Notes: a model not told the origin generated them from the sequence alone. Numbered from the stretch's first letter, positions 1 to 7,179 are shown. The stretch: DNA of 11,999 bases from Bacteroidota bacterium (GCA_023386255.1 JAEWKB010000054.1:1-11999), one strand, 5' to 3'. Translations and numbers: made by a program.

Positions 1-589
1 GGCCTATACAGGTAAGGTAGAACTATTTCCTTTTGGTGCCTTTGTAAAAGACGGTACTTATTTTGAGGGTGACCTTGTGCGCGAAAAAACGCCTAAGCTG
101 TTGCTGTCGGGTGCTTACCAGTTTAATGATAAGGCGCGCCGCACACAGGGACAGCTGGGTGATGACCTGTTTGAAAAACGCGACATGCAGTCGGTACTGG
201 TTGATGCTATGTTTAAGTATCAGGGATGGGCAGCTATGGCAGCCTACATGCAGCGTACCGCAAATGATCCTGTAACGTTTGATCCTGAAGATACCACCGG
301 CACACCGGATATGGAGTATGTGTTTACAGGGCATGGGTTCGATTACCAGCTTAGTTATGTTTTTCCTTCCAATTACGAAGTAATAGGCCGTTTTTCAACA
401 CAAAAAGTTCACGATGATATTCGTGCGTATGCACCCAACCAAAAGCAGTACAGCATTGGGCTTACCAAGTATGTTTGGGAGCACGCATTTAAGGCGCAGC
501 TTGAGCTTACACTGGATGATATGCATTATTTTGACGGTACATCAAAGCAAAACTGGTATGCACGCTTCCAGGTTGAAATAGGTATATAA
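1..589 (+). CDS. Porin O/P family outer-membrane porin, C-terminal part (5' end outside window)
   Basis: The reading frame is open from base 2 and stops at TAA 587-589, giving about 195 residues of the C-terminal part of a larger protein. The GTG at 77 lies inside this frame and is not the start. The protein alternates polar and hydrophobic residues in short stretches ending in aromatics (for example KLLLSGAYQF, FDYQLSYVF, NWYARFQVEIGI), as expected for transmembrane beta-strands. The GKVELFPFGAF...LVREKTPKLLLSGAY pattern followed by RRTQGQLGDD resembles the C-terminal half of phosphate-selective porin O/P (OprO/OprP) proteins of Bacteroidota. Family members form outer-membrane channels for anions or small solutes. 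The substrate cannot be told from this fragment, and no phosphate-uptake genes lie beside it within the window. The last residue is Ile rather than the common Phe. No hairpin terminator is visible in the 53 nt before the next gene. Confidence 0.8.
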   Translation, partial: AYTGKVELFPFGAFVKDGTYFEGDLVREKTPKLLLSGAYQFNDKARRTQGQLGDDLFEKRDMQSVLVDAMFKYQGWAAMAAYMQRTANDPVTFDPEDTTGTPDMEYVFTGHGFDYQLSYVFPSNYEVIGRFSTQKVHDDIRAYAPNQKQYSIGLTKYVWEHAFKAQLELTLDDMHYFDGTSKQNWYARFQVEIGI

Positions 590-615
590 TTAACTTTTTA
601 TATCATTTTAAATTT

Positions 616-623
616 TAAATTTG
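616..623 (+). promoter_or_regulatory. Candidate Bacteroidota -7 element
   Basis: TAAATTTG matches the TAnnTTTG consensus exactly and lies 19 nt before the ATG at 643, which would leave a short leader. No clear TTG -33 element is found at the usual distance; the region is simply T-rich. In such AT-rich DNA a chance match is possible. Confidence 0.35.
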
Positions 624-642
624 CTGCATATAATCTTTTGAT

Positions 643-2142
643 ATGCTTACGGCTGCCAACACAACCACCCTTAGTACCGAACTGGAAAATTACTTCCTGC
701 CATTCCGCAACAACATTGTAGGTATAGGCCAGGAGTTTGATTCTCCTTTTGGACGTAAAAAAATCGTTTACACCGACTGGACTGCCAGCGGGAGGCTTTA
801 CCGCCCGATAGAGGAGAAGCTGCTGAATGATTTCGGGCCTTTTGTAGCCAACACACATACCGAAACTACCGTGTCGGGCACTGCAATGACCACGGCATAT
901 CATGAAGCAAGGCACATTATAAAGCATCATGTGAACGCTGGTGATGAAGATGTACTTATTACGGACGGTTCAGGAATGACAGGGGTTATAAATAAGTTCC
1001 AGAGGATACTGGGGCTTAAAGTGCCCGAAAACCTGCGCCGGTTTACCAATATACCTGTGGAAAAGAAGCCTGTAGTGTTTGTTACCCACATGGAGCACCA
1101 CTCAAACCAAACGTCCTGGCTTGAAACCATTGCCAAAGTGGTAGTTATACCTGCCTGCCCGCAGGGTCTTGTGTGCCTGGACAGCTTCAGGCAGCTGGTT
1201 GAGGAGCACAAAGATTATACACTTAAAATAGCATCGGTTACAGCATGCTCAAATGTTACGGGTATTAAAACACCTTACTATGAAGTAGCTAAAATAATAC
1301 ATCAATACAACGGCGTCTGTTTTGTAGATTTCGCCTGCTCAGGGCCTTATGTTGATATTGATATGCACCCGGCAGATAAAGAGGCTTACCTCGATGCTAT
1401 ATTCCTTTCTCCGCATAAATTCCTGGGCGGCCCCGGGACATCGGGAGTTTTGATCTTCAACAAAAAGTTGTACAATAACATGGTTCCCGACCATCCCGGC
1501 GGGGGAACCGTAAGCTGGACAAATCCTTGGGGCGAACACAAATACATTGATAATATAGAGGAGCGTGAAGATGGCGGTACACCGGGCTTCCTTCAGGTAA
1601 TTAAGACAGCCCTGGCGATAAAGCTGAAGGAGCAGATGGGTGTGGAAAATATTCTGAATCGTGAGAAAGAGATTGTAGATTACATTTTTGCTGAACTGAA
1701 AGATGTACCTAACATAAACATACTGGCGCCACAGCACCAAAACAGGCTCGGTGTAATATCATTTTATATAGATGACCTTCATTTTAACCTGGGCGTAAAG
1801 CTGCTTAACGACCGCTTTGGCATACAAACCCGCGGCGGGTGCAGCTGTGCCGGTACATACGGGCATTACCTGCTTCATGTGGATGAAGAGAAATCACATT
1901 ACCTGACCGATCTTATTTCCTGTGGCGACCTGATACAGAAACCGGGCTGGATACGCATGTCAATTCACCCCACTACCACCAATGCCGAGATACAGTTTGT
2001 ATGCGAAAGCATAAAAGCACTGGCACAGAATCATGAAGAATGGGCTAAAGATTATACTTATGTATCTTCTTCCAACGAATTCAGGCATGTAAACGCAAAG
2101 CCTGTAGAGAGCGAAATGGTTAAGGAGTGGTTTCGCCTATAA
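643..2142 (+). CDS. Class V aminotransferase-fold PLP enzyme, cysteine desulfurase/selenocysteine lyase-like
   Basis: This is a 499-residue fold-type I PLP enzyme of the class V aminotransferase superfamily, predicted cytoplasmic. Visible landmarks in order: a DWTASGR entry motif (about residues 45-51), the phosphate-binding loop DGSGMTGVIN (108-117), EHHSN (151-155), the pyridine-binding aspartate D229 in CFVDFACSG, and the Schiff-base lysine K259 in SPHKFLGGPGTSG. The C-terminal domain has RGGCSCAG with C400 and C402, in the region where desulfurases carry the catalytic cysteine loop. The family releases sulfur or selenium from cysteine or selenocysteine, but this longer branch (SufS is about 400 residues) is poorly defined, so the substrate is inferred. 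No suf, isc or molybdenum-cofactor genes are adjacent. The ATG at 643 gives a normal N-terminus. The 3' end overlaps the convergent acyltransferase gene by 23 bp. Confidence 0.85.
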   Translation: MLTAANTTTLSTELENYFLPFRNNIVGIGQEFDSPFGRKKIVYTDWTASGRLYRPIEEKLLNDFGPFVANTHTETTVSGTAMTTAYHEARHIIKHHVNAGDEDVLITDGSGMTGVINKFQRILGLKVPENLRRFTNIPVEKKPVVFVTHMEHHSNQTSWLETIAKVVVIPACPQGLVCLDSFRQLVEEHKDYTLKIASVTACSNVTGIKTPYYEVAKIIHQYNGVCFVDFACSGPYVDIDMHPADKEAYLDAIFLSPHKFLGGPGTSGVLIFNKKLYNNMVPDHPGGGTVSWTNPWGEHKYIDNIEEREDGGTPGFLQVIKTALAIKLKEQMGVENILNREKEIVDYIFAELKDVPNINILAPQHQNRLGVISFYIDDLHFNLGVKLLNDRFGIQTRGGCSCAGTYGHYLLHVDEEKSHYLTDLISCGDLIQKPGWIRMSIHPTTTNAEIQFVCESIKALAQNHEEWAKDYTYVSSSNEFRHVNAKPVESEMVKEWFRL

Positions 2143-3025
2143 CAGGCGGGTCGTTCCTGCGGTGTTTAAAGCGCTTGTGCGTCCATAAATAATATTCAGG
2201 GGCTTCCAGTATCTGTTCCTCCAAAAGGCGCAGGAAACGGTCTGTAATTTCAAAATTCGGTGTTTCCTGTGGGTTGCCTTCAAAAGGGATAAACTTTGCA
2301 GTATAATACCCACGTTTTATTTTGGTATTCTTCACATAAAGTACATTCATATCTAGCTTTTTTGCCAGCAATTCCGCACCCGCATGCACAGGTACTTCCA
2401 TGCCAAAAAGCATTCCCCAATACGGTACGCGGTATATTTTAGGTGATTGGTCGCTTAAAAAGCCATAGCAGCCTAAAATGCCTTTCTTCTTATTATCTTT
2501 CATTACGCCAACACTTTCCTTAGTGTCAATAAGCGTAGCATCAAACCTCCCGCGTATGTCCCGTACCATCTTATCAAAATAGGGGTTACGTATCTTTTTA
2601 TAAATACCATAGCCCTTATGGCTTTTAAAGTACAGGTTCATGGTAAGCAGCCATTCATAACCCCCAAAATGGGTAATCATTACCGCTATGCTTTTGCCTT
2701 TCTGCTCATATTCATGCAATACGTCAAGGTTTTCAAATACAAACCTTTTTTTCATTTCCTTTTCAGATATGGTCATCATCTTAATCATCTCAAGGAAATT
2801 ATCGCAAAAATGATGATAAAACTTCTTCTCTATTTTTTTACGCTCAGCGAAAGACAGGTGTGGCAATGTCAGGGCCAGGTTAAGCCTCACAGTGCTTTTT
2901 CTGTATCCTATAATCCTGTAAACCAGTGCGTAAAATAAATCAGAAAATATATACATCAGCCTGAATGGCAGAATGGAAACAAGAAGAAGTATAGGGTAAG
3001 CTACAATAAAAGCTAAAAATCGCAT
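2120..3025 (-). CDS. Lipid A biosynthesis acyltransferase (LpxL/HtrB family)
   Basis: This is a 301-residue member of the LpxL/HtrB/LpxM lysophospholipid-acyltransferase-like family, close to the usual length of about 300. A hydrophobic N-terminal anchor spans about residues 3-30. The catalytic HX4(D/E) motif is THFGGYEW, with H119 and E124. Further family blocks are the SDQSP block (191-195), which follows GFL, and a C-terminal YYLWTHKRFKHR (278-289). Family members transfer a secondary acyl chain from acyl-ACP to a lipid A precursor at the inner face of the cytoplasmic membrane. Some Bacteroidota homologues may act on other amino or hydroxy lipids, so the exact acceptor is inferred. The gene is divergent from the rhomboid gene (111 bp between starts). 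Its last 23 bases overlap the 3' end of the convergent PLP-enzyme gene. Confidence 0.9.
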   Translation of the reverse strand: MRFLAFIVAYPILLLVSILPFRLMYIFSDLFYALVYRIIGYRKSTVRLNLALTLPHLSFAERKKIEKKFYHHFCDNFLEMIKMMTISEKEMKKRFVFENLDVLHEYEQKGKSIAVMITHFGGYEWLLTMNLYFKSHKGYGIYKKIRNPYFDKMVRDIRGRFDATLIDTKESVGVMKDNKKKGILGCYGFLSDQSPKIYRVPYWGMLFGMEVPVHAGAELLAKKLDMNVLYVKNTKIKRGYYTAKFIPFEGNPQETPNFEITDRFLRLLEEQILEAPEYYLWTHKRFKHRRNDPPVIGETTP

Positions 3026-3039
3026 CCTTAAAATTTTTA

Positions 3040-3047
3040 CAAAGATA
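3040..3047 (-). promoter_or_regulatory. Candidate -7 element for the acyltransferase gene
   Basis: Read on the minus strand this is TATCTTTG, an exact match to TAnnTTTG, ending 14 nt before the acyltransferase ATG at 3025. I see no convincing -33 TTG at the usual spacing. Confidence 0.4.
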
Positions 3048-3104
3048 CTTTTTATTGTGAATTATAGTTTTTGTAATTGAACAGCCGGTAAAAGTAAGGA
3101 TACG

Positions 3105-3118
3105 TTTACGTAAATTTA
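3105..3118 (+). promoter_or_regulatory. Palindrome plus near-consensus -7 element before the rhomboid gene
   Basis: TTTACGTAAA (3105-3114) is a perfect 10-bp palindrome. It overlaps TAAATTTA (3111-3118), which differs from TAnnTTTG only in the last base. The pair lies 18 nt before the rhomboid ATG, in the divergent intergenic region. It could be a promoter with an overlapping operator, but a chance palindrome in AT-rich DNA is equally possible. Confidence 0.25.
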
Positions 3119-3136
3119 CAATGTTTAAATATAGTT

Positions 3137-3781
3137 ATGAGTATAGATTTGATAGTGATGGTGCTTATCGGCATCAATGTTTTGGTAAGTTATAAAGGCT
3201 TTAATGATATGGCGTTCTTCAGGAAATATGAGTTTCATATAGGCAGCATAAGGGCAGGGGAGCAGTACAGGATGTTTACATCGGCATTCCTGCATGCCGA
3301 TTTTACGCACCTCATTTTCAATATGCTCACGCTGTACTTTTTTGCGCCGGTTGTTATTGCTTTGATGGGTGTGCTTCCGTTCCTGCTGGTCTATATCGGC
3401 AGCCTTATATGTGGGAGCCTCCTTACATTATATTTCCATAAAAATGATTACTCCTACAGGGCTATCGGTGCTTCGGGCGCTATTACCGGAGTTCTGTATT
3501 CAGCTATACTTTTAAACCCTGACATGACGCTGGGGCTGTACTTCATAATTCCGGTACCTGCTTATATTTTTGGTATTGGTTACCTGTTATTTTCTATCTA
3601 TGGCATGAAAGCAAAGAGGGACAATATTGGGCACACTGCCCACTTTGGCGGTGCTATCGGCGGATATATAATTACACTCTCACGTATGCCTTCTATGCTT
3701 TATGATAACACACTGATGGTGATACTGTTGCTTATCCCGATTGTTATTTTGTTTATCCTTGAAAGGACAGGAAAGCTTTAG
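3137..3781 (+). CDS. Rhomboid family intramembrane serine protease
   Basis: This 214-residue polytopic membrane protein has the hallmarks of an active rhomboid protease. The nucleophile is S113 in GASGA (111-115), inside a membrane helix. The general-base histidine is H169 in the TAHFGGAIGGY helix. The upstream helix carries the conserved HxxxN pair H58 and N62, with H53 just before it. About six hydrophobic helices can be seen: near 3-17, 55-75, 78-100, 109-126, 132-155 and 165-180, with a further C-terminal hydrophobic stretch at about 191-207. This fits a compact bacterial rhomboid core without a cytoplasmic N-terminal domain. Rhomboids cut transmembrane segments of membrane proteins; the substrate here is unknown. 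The gene stands 57 bp upstream of the SIMPL-domain gene in the same direction, so co-transcription is possible. Confidence 0.92.
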   Translation: MSIDLIVMVLIGINVLVSYKGFNDMAFFRKYEFHIGSIRAGEQYRMFTSAFLHADFTHLIFNMLTLYFFAPVVIALMGVLPFLLVYIGSLICGSLLTLYFHKNDYSYRAIGASGAITGVLYSAILLNPDMTLGLYFIIPVPAYIFGIGYLLFSIYGMKAKRDNIGHTAHFGGAIGGYIITLSRMPSMLYDNTLMVILLLIPIVILFILERTGKL

Positions 3782-3793
3782 GGCTTACAAAAC

Positions 3794-3809
3794 TGGCACA
3801 CATTTTGGA
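3794..3809 (+). promoter_or_regulatory. Possible sigma-54 (-24/-12) promoter, one key mismatch
   Basis: TGGCACACATTTTGGA aligns to the RpoN consensus TGGCACrN4TTGCw with correct spacing and one mismatch: G instead of C at the -12 dinucleotide. It would start transcription near 3820, about 19 nt before the SIMPL-domain ATG at 3839. The -12 GC is normally strongly conserved, and no activator site is evident, so this is weak. Confidence 0.22.
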
Positions 3810-3838
3810 ATTCTTACAGAAATTAAATACAAATTACC

Positions 3839-4528
3839 ATGAAAAAAATTGCTCTAGTATTGGTTGTGCTGATTAGCGGATTAGCCAACGCACAAGTTGT
3901 AACCGAAAGAATGCAGCCGCAGATAAATGTATCGGGCGAAGGAAAAGTAAAAGTAACCCCTGACCAGGCTGTTATAACCATTGGCGTAGAAAATGTGGGC
4001 GCCGATGCTGCTACCGTGAAGAAGAAAAATGACACGGCTATAGACGGGATCCTGAAATACCTAAAAAGCAGCGGCATACCTGCAGCAGATTACCAGACAA
4101 AGCGTGTATACCTGAACAGGAACTATGACTACGACAAAAAGAAATATAATTATGTAGCGCAGCAAACCATTGTTATTAACCTGAAAGACCTTAGCAAGTA
4201 TGATACGCTTATGATGGGTGTGGTTGATGCCGGTGCTAACACAATAAACGGAGTGGAATTTAAAACATCTAAACTGGCACAATATGAAAGCGAAGCCCGC
4301 ACCAAAGCCATACAGCAGGCAAGGCTTAAAGCTAATGATTATGCCGCAGCATTAGGTCAGAAAGCAGGCAAAGCCATTGTAGTGACCGATAACACCCAAA
4401 CCTATTATCCTGTAGCTATGCAGTCTATGAGGATGGAAGCTAAGTCGGCCGATATGCCAAGAGAAACGCTTGCAGTGGGAGAAATTGAAGTTACTGCCAA
4501 TGTAACTGTAAGCTTTGTATTAGAATAA
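3839..4528 (+). CDS. SIMPL-domain (DUF541) secreted protein
   Basis: This 229-residue protein starts with a clear Sec signal peptide: MKK, a hydrophobic core and ANA before the cut, with cleavage likely after A18 (ANA|QV). The mature part has the DUF541/SIMPL pattern: an N-terminal strand INVSGEGKVKVTPDQAVITIGV, where the S/G-E-G and P-D motifs are typical, then a long helix, a DLSKYDTLM segment, and a second helix with ARTKAIQQARLKANDYA that matches the family's 'A...A...A..KA' stretch. The C-terminus ends in strands (EIEVTANVTVSFVLE). Relatives include E. coli YggE and Brucella BP26, periplasmic or envelope proteins that can form ring oligomers and have been linked to oxidative stress. The molecular role is not established. 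A strong terminator follows 21 nt after the stop. Confidence 0.9.
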   Translation: MKKIALVLVVLISGLANAQVVTERMQPQINVSGEGKVKVTPDQAVITIGVENVGADAATVKKKNDTAIDGILKYLKSSGIPAADYQTKRVYLNRNYDYDKKKYNYVAQQTIVINLKDLSKYDTLMMGVVDAGANTINGVEFKTSKLAQYESEARTKAIQQARLKANDYAAALGQKAGKAIVVTDNTQTYYPVAMQSMRMEAKSADMPRETLAVGEIEVTANVTVSFVLE

Positions 4529-4549
4529 TAAGAGAACCATGATTAAGAG

Positions 4550-4574
4550 AGCCCTGCAATTTGCAGGGCTTTTT
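4550..4574 (+). terminator. Rho-independent terminator after the SIMPL-domain gene
   Basis: A 10-bp perfect stem, AGCCCTGCAA (4550-4559) and TTGCAGGGCT (4561-4570), is followed directly by a T run to 4574. In the folded RNA the inner A-T pairs would open to give a 5-nt loop on a GC-rich 7-8 bp stem. It separates the SIMPL gene from the following SDR gene. Confidence 0.88.
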
Positions 4575-4656
4575 GTTTATAAAGAAACTTTAACCTTATT
4601 TTTAAACTATTGCTTTTGGCGCTTTGTAATTTTAAGACACTTAAAATCTTATAATT

Positions 4657-5658
4657 ATGAGCAAAGATACCATGAGCCGCCGTGAGGCACTGGCAGGAAT
4701 GGGAGCCGTTCTGGCTACTGTGGCTGTAAACCCGGTTTTAGCGGGTGAAACAGGTGGTGCAGATGATTTTTCTGCAAACATACCTGAAGACCCAACGACA
4801 AAATATCCACGCCCTCCTTTTAAAGGACAGTCTCAGCCATGGCCGGGGCTTGCAGGCAAGATGGACCCCAAGCCCGACCACGGTGAAAAGAGCTATAAAG
4901 GCTCAGGCAGGCTTAAAGGCCGCAAGGCGCTGATAACAGGTGGCGACTCCGGTATGGGCCGTGCAGCAGCTATTGCCTATGCAAGGGAAGGCGCCGATGT
5001 AGCCATTAATTATTATCCTACAGAAGAAGAGGATGCACGTGAGGTTATCGCGCTTATTAAGGCAGAAGGCAGGAAAGCTGTTGCCATTCCCGGCGACCTG
5101 CGCGATGAGGCTTTCTGTACGCGTTTAGTTAACGATGCCGTTAAAGCTTTAGGCGGACTTGATATTGTGGTTAACAATGCGGCAAGGCAGCAAACGCACG
5201 AATCGGTGCTTGATATATCTACGGCCGACTTTGATGCCACCATGAAAACCAATATTTATGCTCCGTTCTGGATAATTAAGGCTGCCCTGCCGTATTTAAA
5301 ACCGGGTGCATCAATAATAGGGACTACTTCTGAACAATCCTATGACCCTTCAGCCGAGCTTTATGACTATGCGCAGACAAAAGCCGCTACCACCAATTAT
5401 GTAAAGTCACTGGCTAAGCAGCTGGGACCAAAAGGTATAAGGGTTAACGGCGTTGCACCGGGGCCAATCTGGACGCCGTTGCAGGTAAGCGGCGGTGCCA
5501 CGCAGGAGAAGCTGAAGCAATTTGGCGGCGATACACCTCTTGGCAGGCCGGGGCAGCCGGTAGAGCTTGCCTCTATTTATGTGCAGCTTGCCGCTAATGA
5601 TGCAAGTTTTTCTACAGGTCAGATATATGGTGCCAGCGGGGGCTCAGGTAATCCGTAA
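4657..5658 (+). CDS. YghA-like SDR oxidoreductase with an N-terminal twin-arginine signal
   Basis: This 333-residue protein is a classical SDR with a long N-terminal extension. Residues 7-9 (SRR) followed by EALAGMGAVLATVAV and then VLAG form a plausible Tat signal with cleavage near A29. Residues about 41-88 (DPTTKYPRPPF, then PKPDHGEKSYKGSGRLKGRKAL) match the lead-in of E. coli YghA, an NADP-dependent aldehyde reductase. The Rossmann glycine motif is TGGDSGMG (94-101), followed by NNAA (173-176) and N199. The catalytic triad is S225, Y238 and K242, with the usual 13-residue Ser-to-Tyr spacing. PGPIWTPLQ (268-276) matches the YghA-group substrate loop. Most homologues I know lack the Tat leader, so this one may be exported folded with its cofactor, as glucose-fructose oxidoreductase is. 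The substrate is unknown. A SnoaL-like gene follows 6 nt downstream. Confidence 0.9.
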   Translation: MSKDTMSRREALAGMGAVLATVAVNPVLAGETGGADDFSANIPEDPTTKYPRPPFKGQSQPWPGLAGKMDPKPDHGEKSYKGSGRLKGRKALITGGDSGMGRAAAIAYAREGADVAINYYPTEEEDAREVIALIKAEGRKAVAIPGDLRDEAFCTRLVNDAVKALGGLDIVVNNAARQQTHESVLDISTADFDATMKTNIYAPFWIIKAALPYLKPGASIIGTTSEQSYDPSAELYDYAQTKAATTNYVKSLAKQLGPKGIRVNGVAPGPIWTPLQVSGGATQEKLKQFGGDTPLGRPGQPVELASIYVQLAANDASFSTGQIYGASGGSGNP

Positions 5659-5664
5659 TTTATT

Positions 5665-6015
5665 ATGGAAAATACTAACAAAGCAATATTGCAAAAAGCT
5701 AATGCTGCAATTGCAGTAGGAGATTATGAAGGGTTCCTTTCCTACTGTACTGAGGAAACGGAATGGGTATTTGTTGGGGAGCAGACCCTAAAAGGTAAGG
5801 GAGCAGTAAGACAATATATGGCAGAGGCCTATAAGGAACCGCCAAAATTTGTGGTTGATAACCTTATTGCCGAAGATGATTATGTAATTGCTACCGGCAC
5901 GATTACAGTACAGGATGGAGTCGGAAGGGAAGAGGATTATATGTACTGCGATATCTGGCATTTTAAGAACGGCAAAATGGATAAGTTGAAGGCATTCGTT
6001 ATAAAGCCGCATTAA
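5665..6015 (+). CDS. SnoaL-like / NTF2 superfamily small protein
   Basis: This 116-residue protein has the cone-shaped alpha+beta barrel pattern of the NTF2/SnoaL superfamily. An N-terminal helix (NKAILQKANAAIAVGDYEGFLSYC) leads to ETEWVFVGEQTLKGKGAVRQYM. After that come beta strands including YVIATGTITVQ, the acidic YMYCDIWHFKNGKMDKLKAFV, and a very short tail. The family contains isomerases, cyclases, hydrolases and non-enzymatic ligand binders, so no reaction can be assigned. It has no signal peptide and is predicted cytoplasmic, unlike the preceding Tat-tagged SDR. The 6-nt gap after the SDR stop implies one transcript and probably translational coupling. Similar stand-alone proteins are common in Bacteroidota and often sit beside SDR genes. 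Confidence 0.82.
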   Translation: MENTNKAILQKANAAIAVGDYEGFLSYCTEETEWVFVGEQTLKGKGAVRQYMAEAYKEPPKFVVDNLIAEDDYVIATGTITVQDGVGREEDYMYCDIWHFKNGKMDKLKAFVIKPH

Positions 6016-6069
6016 TATTATGGCTGTATGTAAAGCAGGAAATTTTCCGCAATTAATTAGTCTTAATTC

Positions 6070-6099
6070 TTTGGGTAATGCGTTTAATTAATATTTTTG
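6070..6099 (+). promoter_or_regulatory. Bacteroidota housekeeping promoter for the DUF808 gene
   Basis: TTTG (6070-6073) and TATTTTTG (6092-6099) match the -33 TTTG and -7 TAnnTTTG elements exactly, with an 18-nt spacer. Transcription would start near 6106, about 16 nt before the ATG at 6123. This is the best promoter in the window. Confidence 0.62.
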
Positions 6100-6122
6100 C
6101 GCACCAATATAATCAATAGTAA

Positions 6123-6992
6123 ATGGCTTCAGGATTTTTTGCAGTATTAGATGATATAGCTGCGCTTATGGACGACATAGCGGTTACAAGTAAATTGGCA
6201 ACACGTAAAACAGCAGGTATTTTAGGCGATGACCTTGCCGTTAATGCCGAGAAAGCTACCGGTTTTTTGGCTTCGCGCGAAATTCCTGTACTTTGGGCTA
6301 TAACAAAAGGATCGTTTATTAACAAAGTAATTATTGTGCCGGTTGCATTACTGCTTAATGCTTTTCTTCCTATAGCTGTAATTATCATATTAATGCTGGG
6401 AGGAGCGTATCTGGCCTATGAAGGTGTTGAGAAAATTATTGAATTTTTCTTTCACCGGCAAAAAACAGGGCATGAGGTAATAGAAGAAACAAAAGAAAAT
6501 CCGGCAGATGTTGAAAAGGCTAAAATAAGGTCGGCAATAGCCACAGATTTTATACTTTCAATAGAAATTGTAATTATAGCATTGGGTACCGTACTGCACG
6601 AGCCAACTACTATACAGATACTAACCGTGTCAATTGTAGCTATTATTGCGACTGTAGGTGTCTATGGCATTGTAGCGCTAATTGTACGGATGGATGATGC
6701 GGGGTACAAGCTTATTAAAAAATCAGGCGATAAGGGATTTTTAGCCGCAGTGGGCAATGTACTGGTTAAAGCACTACCAATAGTAATTAAGCTATTGGCT
6801 GTGGTGGGTACAATAGCCCTTATTTTGGTAGCGGGTGGTATCTTTGTGCATAATATTGAGTATTTGCACCACATTCTTCCAACGTGGCCTGCCACCGTAA
6901 AAGATTTTTTGGCAGGACTGGCCGTGGGATTAGTTGCGGTAGCCCTTGTAGCAGCAGGGAAATATATAGTAAAGGCTTTTAAAAGAAGATAG
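6123..6992 (+). CDS. DUF808 (YedI-like) inner-membrane protein
   Basis: This 289-residue polytopic membrane protein begins with the very characteristic DUF808 N-terminus: a LDDIAALMDDIAV amphipathic segment, KTAGILGDDLAVNAE (29-43) and the SREIPVLWAITKGSFINK block (51-68). Hydrophobic helices are visible at about 69-100, 141-157, 166-189, 217-243 and 261-282. A short charged linker lies near 111-136, and the end is basic (FKRR). The length is close to E. coli YedI (about 305). The family is widespread but has no established function; a transport or membrane-stress role is only a guess. The gene has its own promoter and terminator, so it is probably transcribed alone. Confidence 0.92.
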   Translation: MASGFFAVLDDIAALMDDIAVTSKLATRKTAGILGDDLAVNAEKATGFLASREIPVLWAITKGSFINKVIIVPVALLLNAFLPIAVIIILMLGGAYLAYEGVEKIIEFFFHRQKTGHEVIEETKENPADVEKAKIRSAIATDFILSIEIVIIALGTVLHEPTTIQILTVSIVAIIATVGVYGIVALIVRMDDAGYKLIKKSGDKGFLAAVGNVLVKALPIVIKLLAVVGTIALILVAGGIFVHNIEYLHHILPTWPATVKDFLAGLAVGLVAVALVAAGKYIVKAFKRR

Positions 6993-7014
6993 AATACTTA
7001 TTCAGCAGTAATAG

Positions 7015-7042
7015 AAACCCTGGTATTGCACCGGGGTTTTTT
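7015..7042 (+). terminator. Rho-independent terminator after the DUF808 gene
   Basis: AAACCCTGGT (7015-7024) pairs with ACCGGGGTTT (7030-7039), giving a 10-bp stem with one G-U pair and a 5-nt loop (ATTGC). A T run through 7042 follows. It lies 22 nt after the DUF808 stop codon. Confidence 0.87.
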
Positions 7043-7144
7043 ATTATACTATACAACATAATTCAAGAGGGACAAAACTATAAGCTATGAGAAATCCATT
7101 GCAAAAATTTTATGTATTTTAGATATGAGTTCAACAGTAGGTTT

Positions 7145-7165
7145 AAAACGCACTGATAACGTTTT
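7145..7165. repeat. Short inverted repeat before the flavin reductase gene
   Basis: AAAACG (7145-7150) and CGTTTT (7160-7165) are inverted around a 9-nt spacer. The symmetry continues outward as TTTAAA on both sides if two extra T are allowed on the right. It ends 14 nt before the ATG at 7180, so it could be an operator or a leader hairpin. A chance origin is possible. Confidence 0.25.
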
Positions 7166-7179
7166 TTAAATATAACAAG

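Noticed and set aside
77..589. A stand-alone gene starting with GTG at 77.
   Set aside because: The frame is open to the window edge and the upstream codons continue the porin pattern, so this is the 3' part of a longer gene.
927..1740. Minus-strand reading frames inside the PLP enzyme gene.
   Set aside because: They are shadows of a gene with a full set of conserved motifs.
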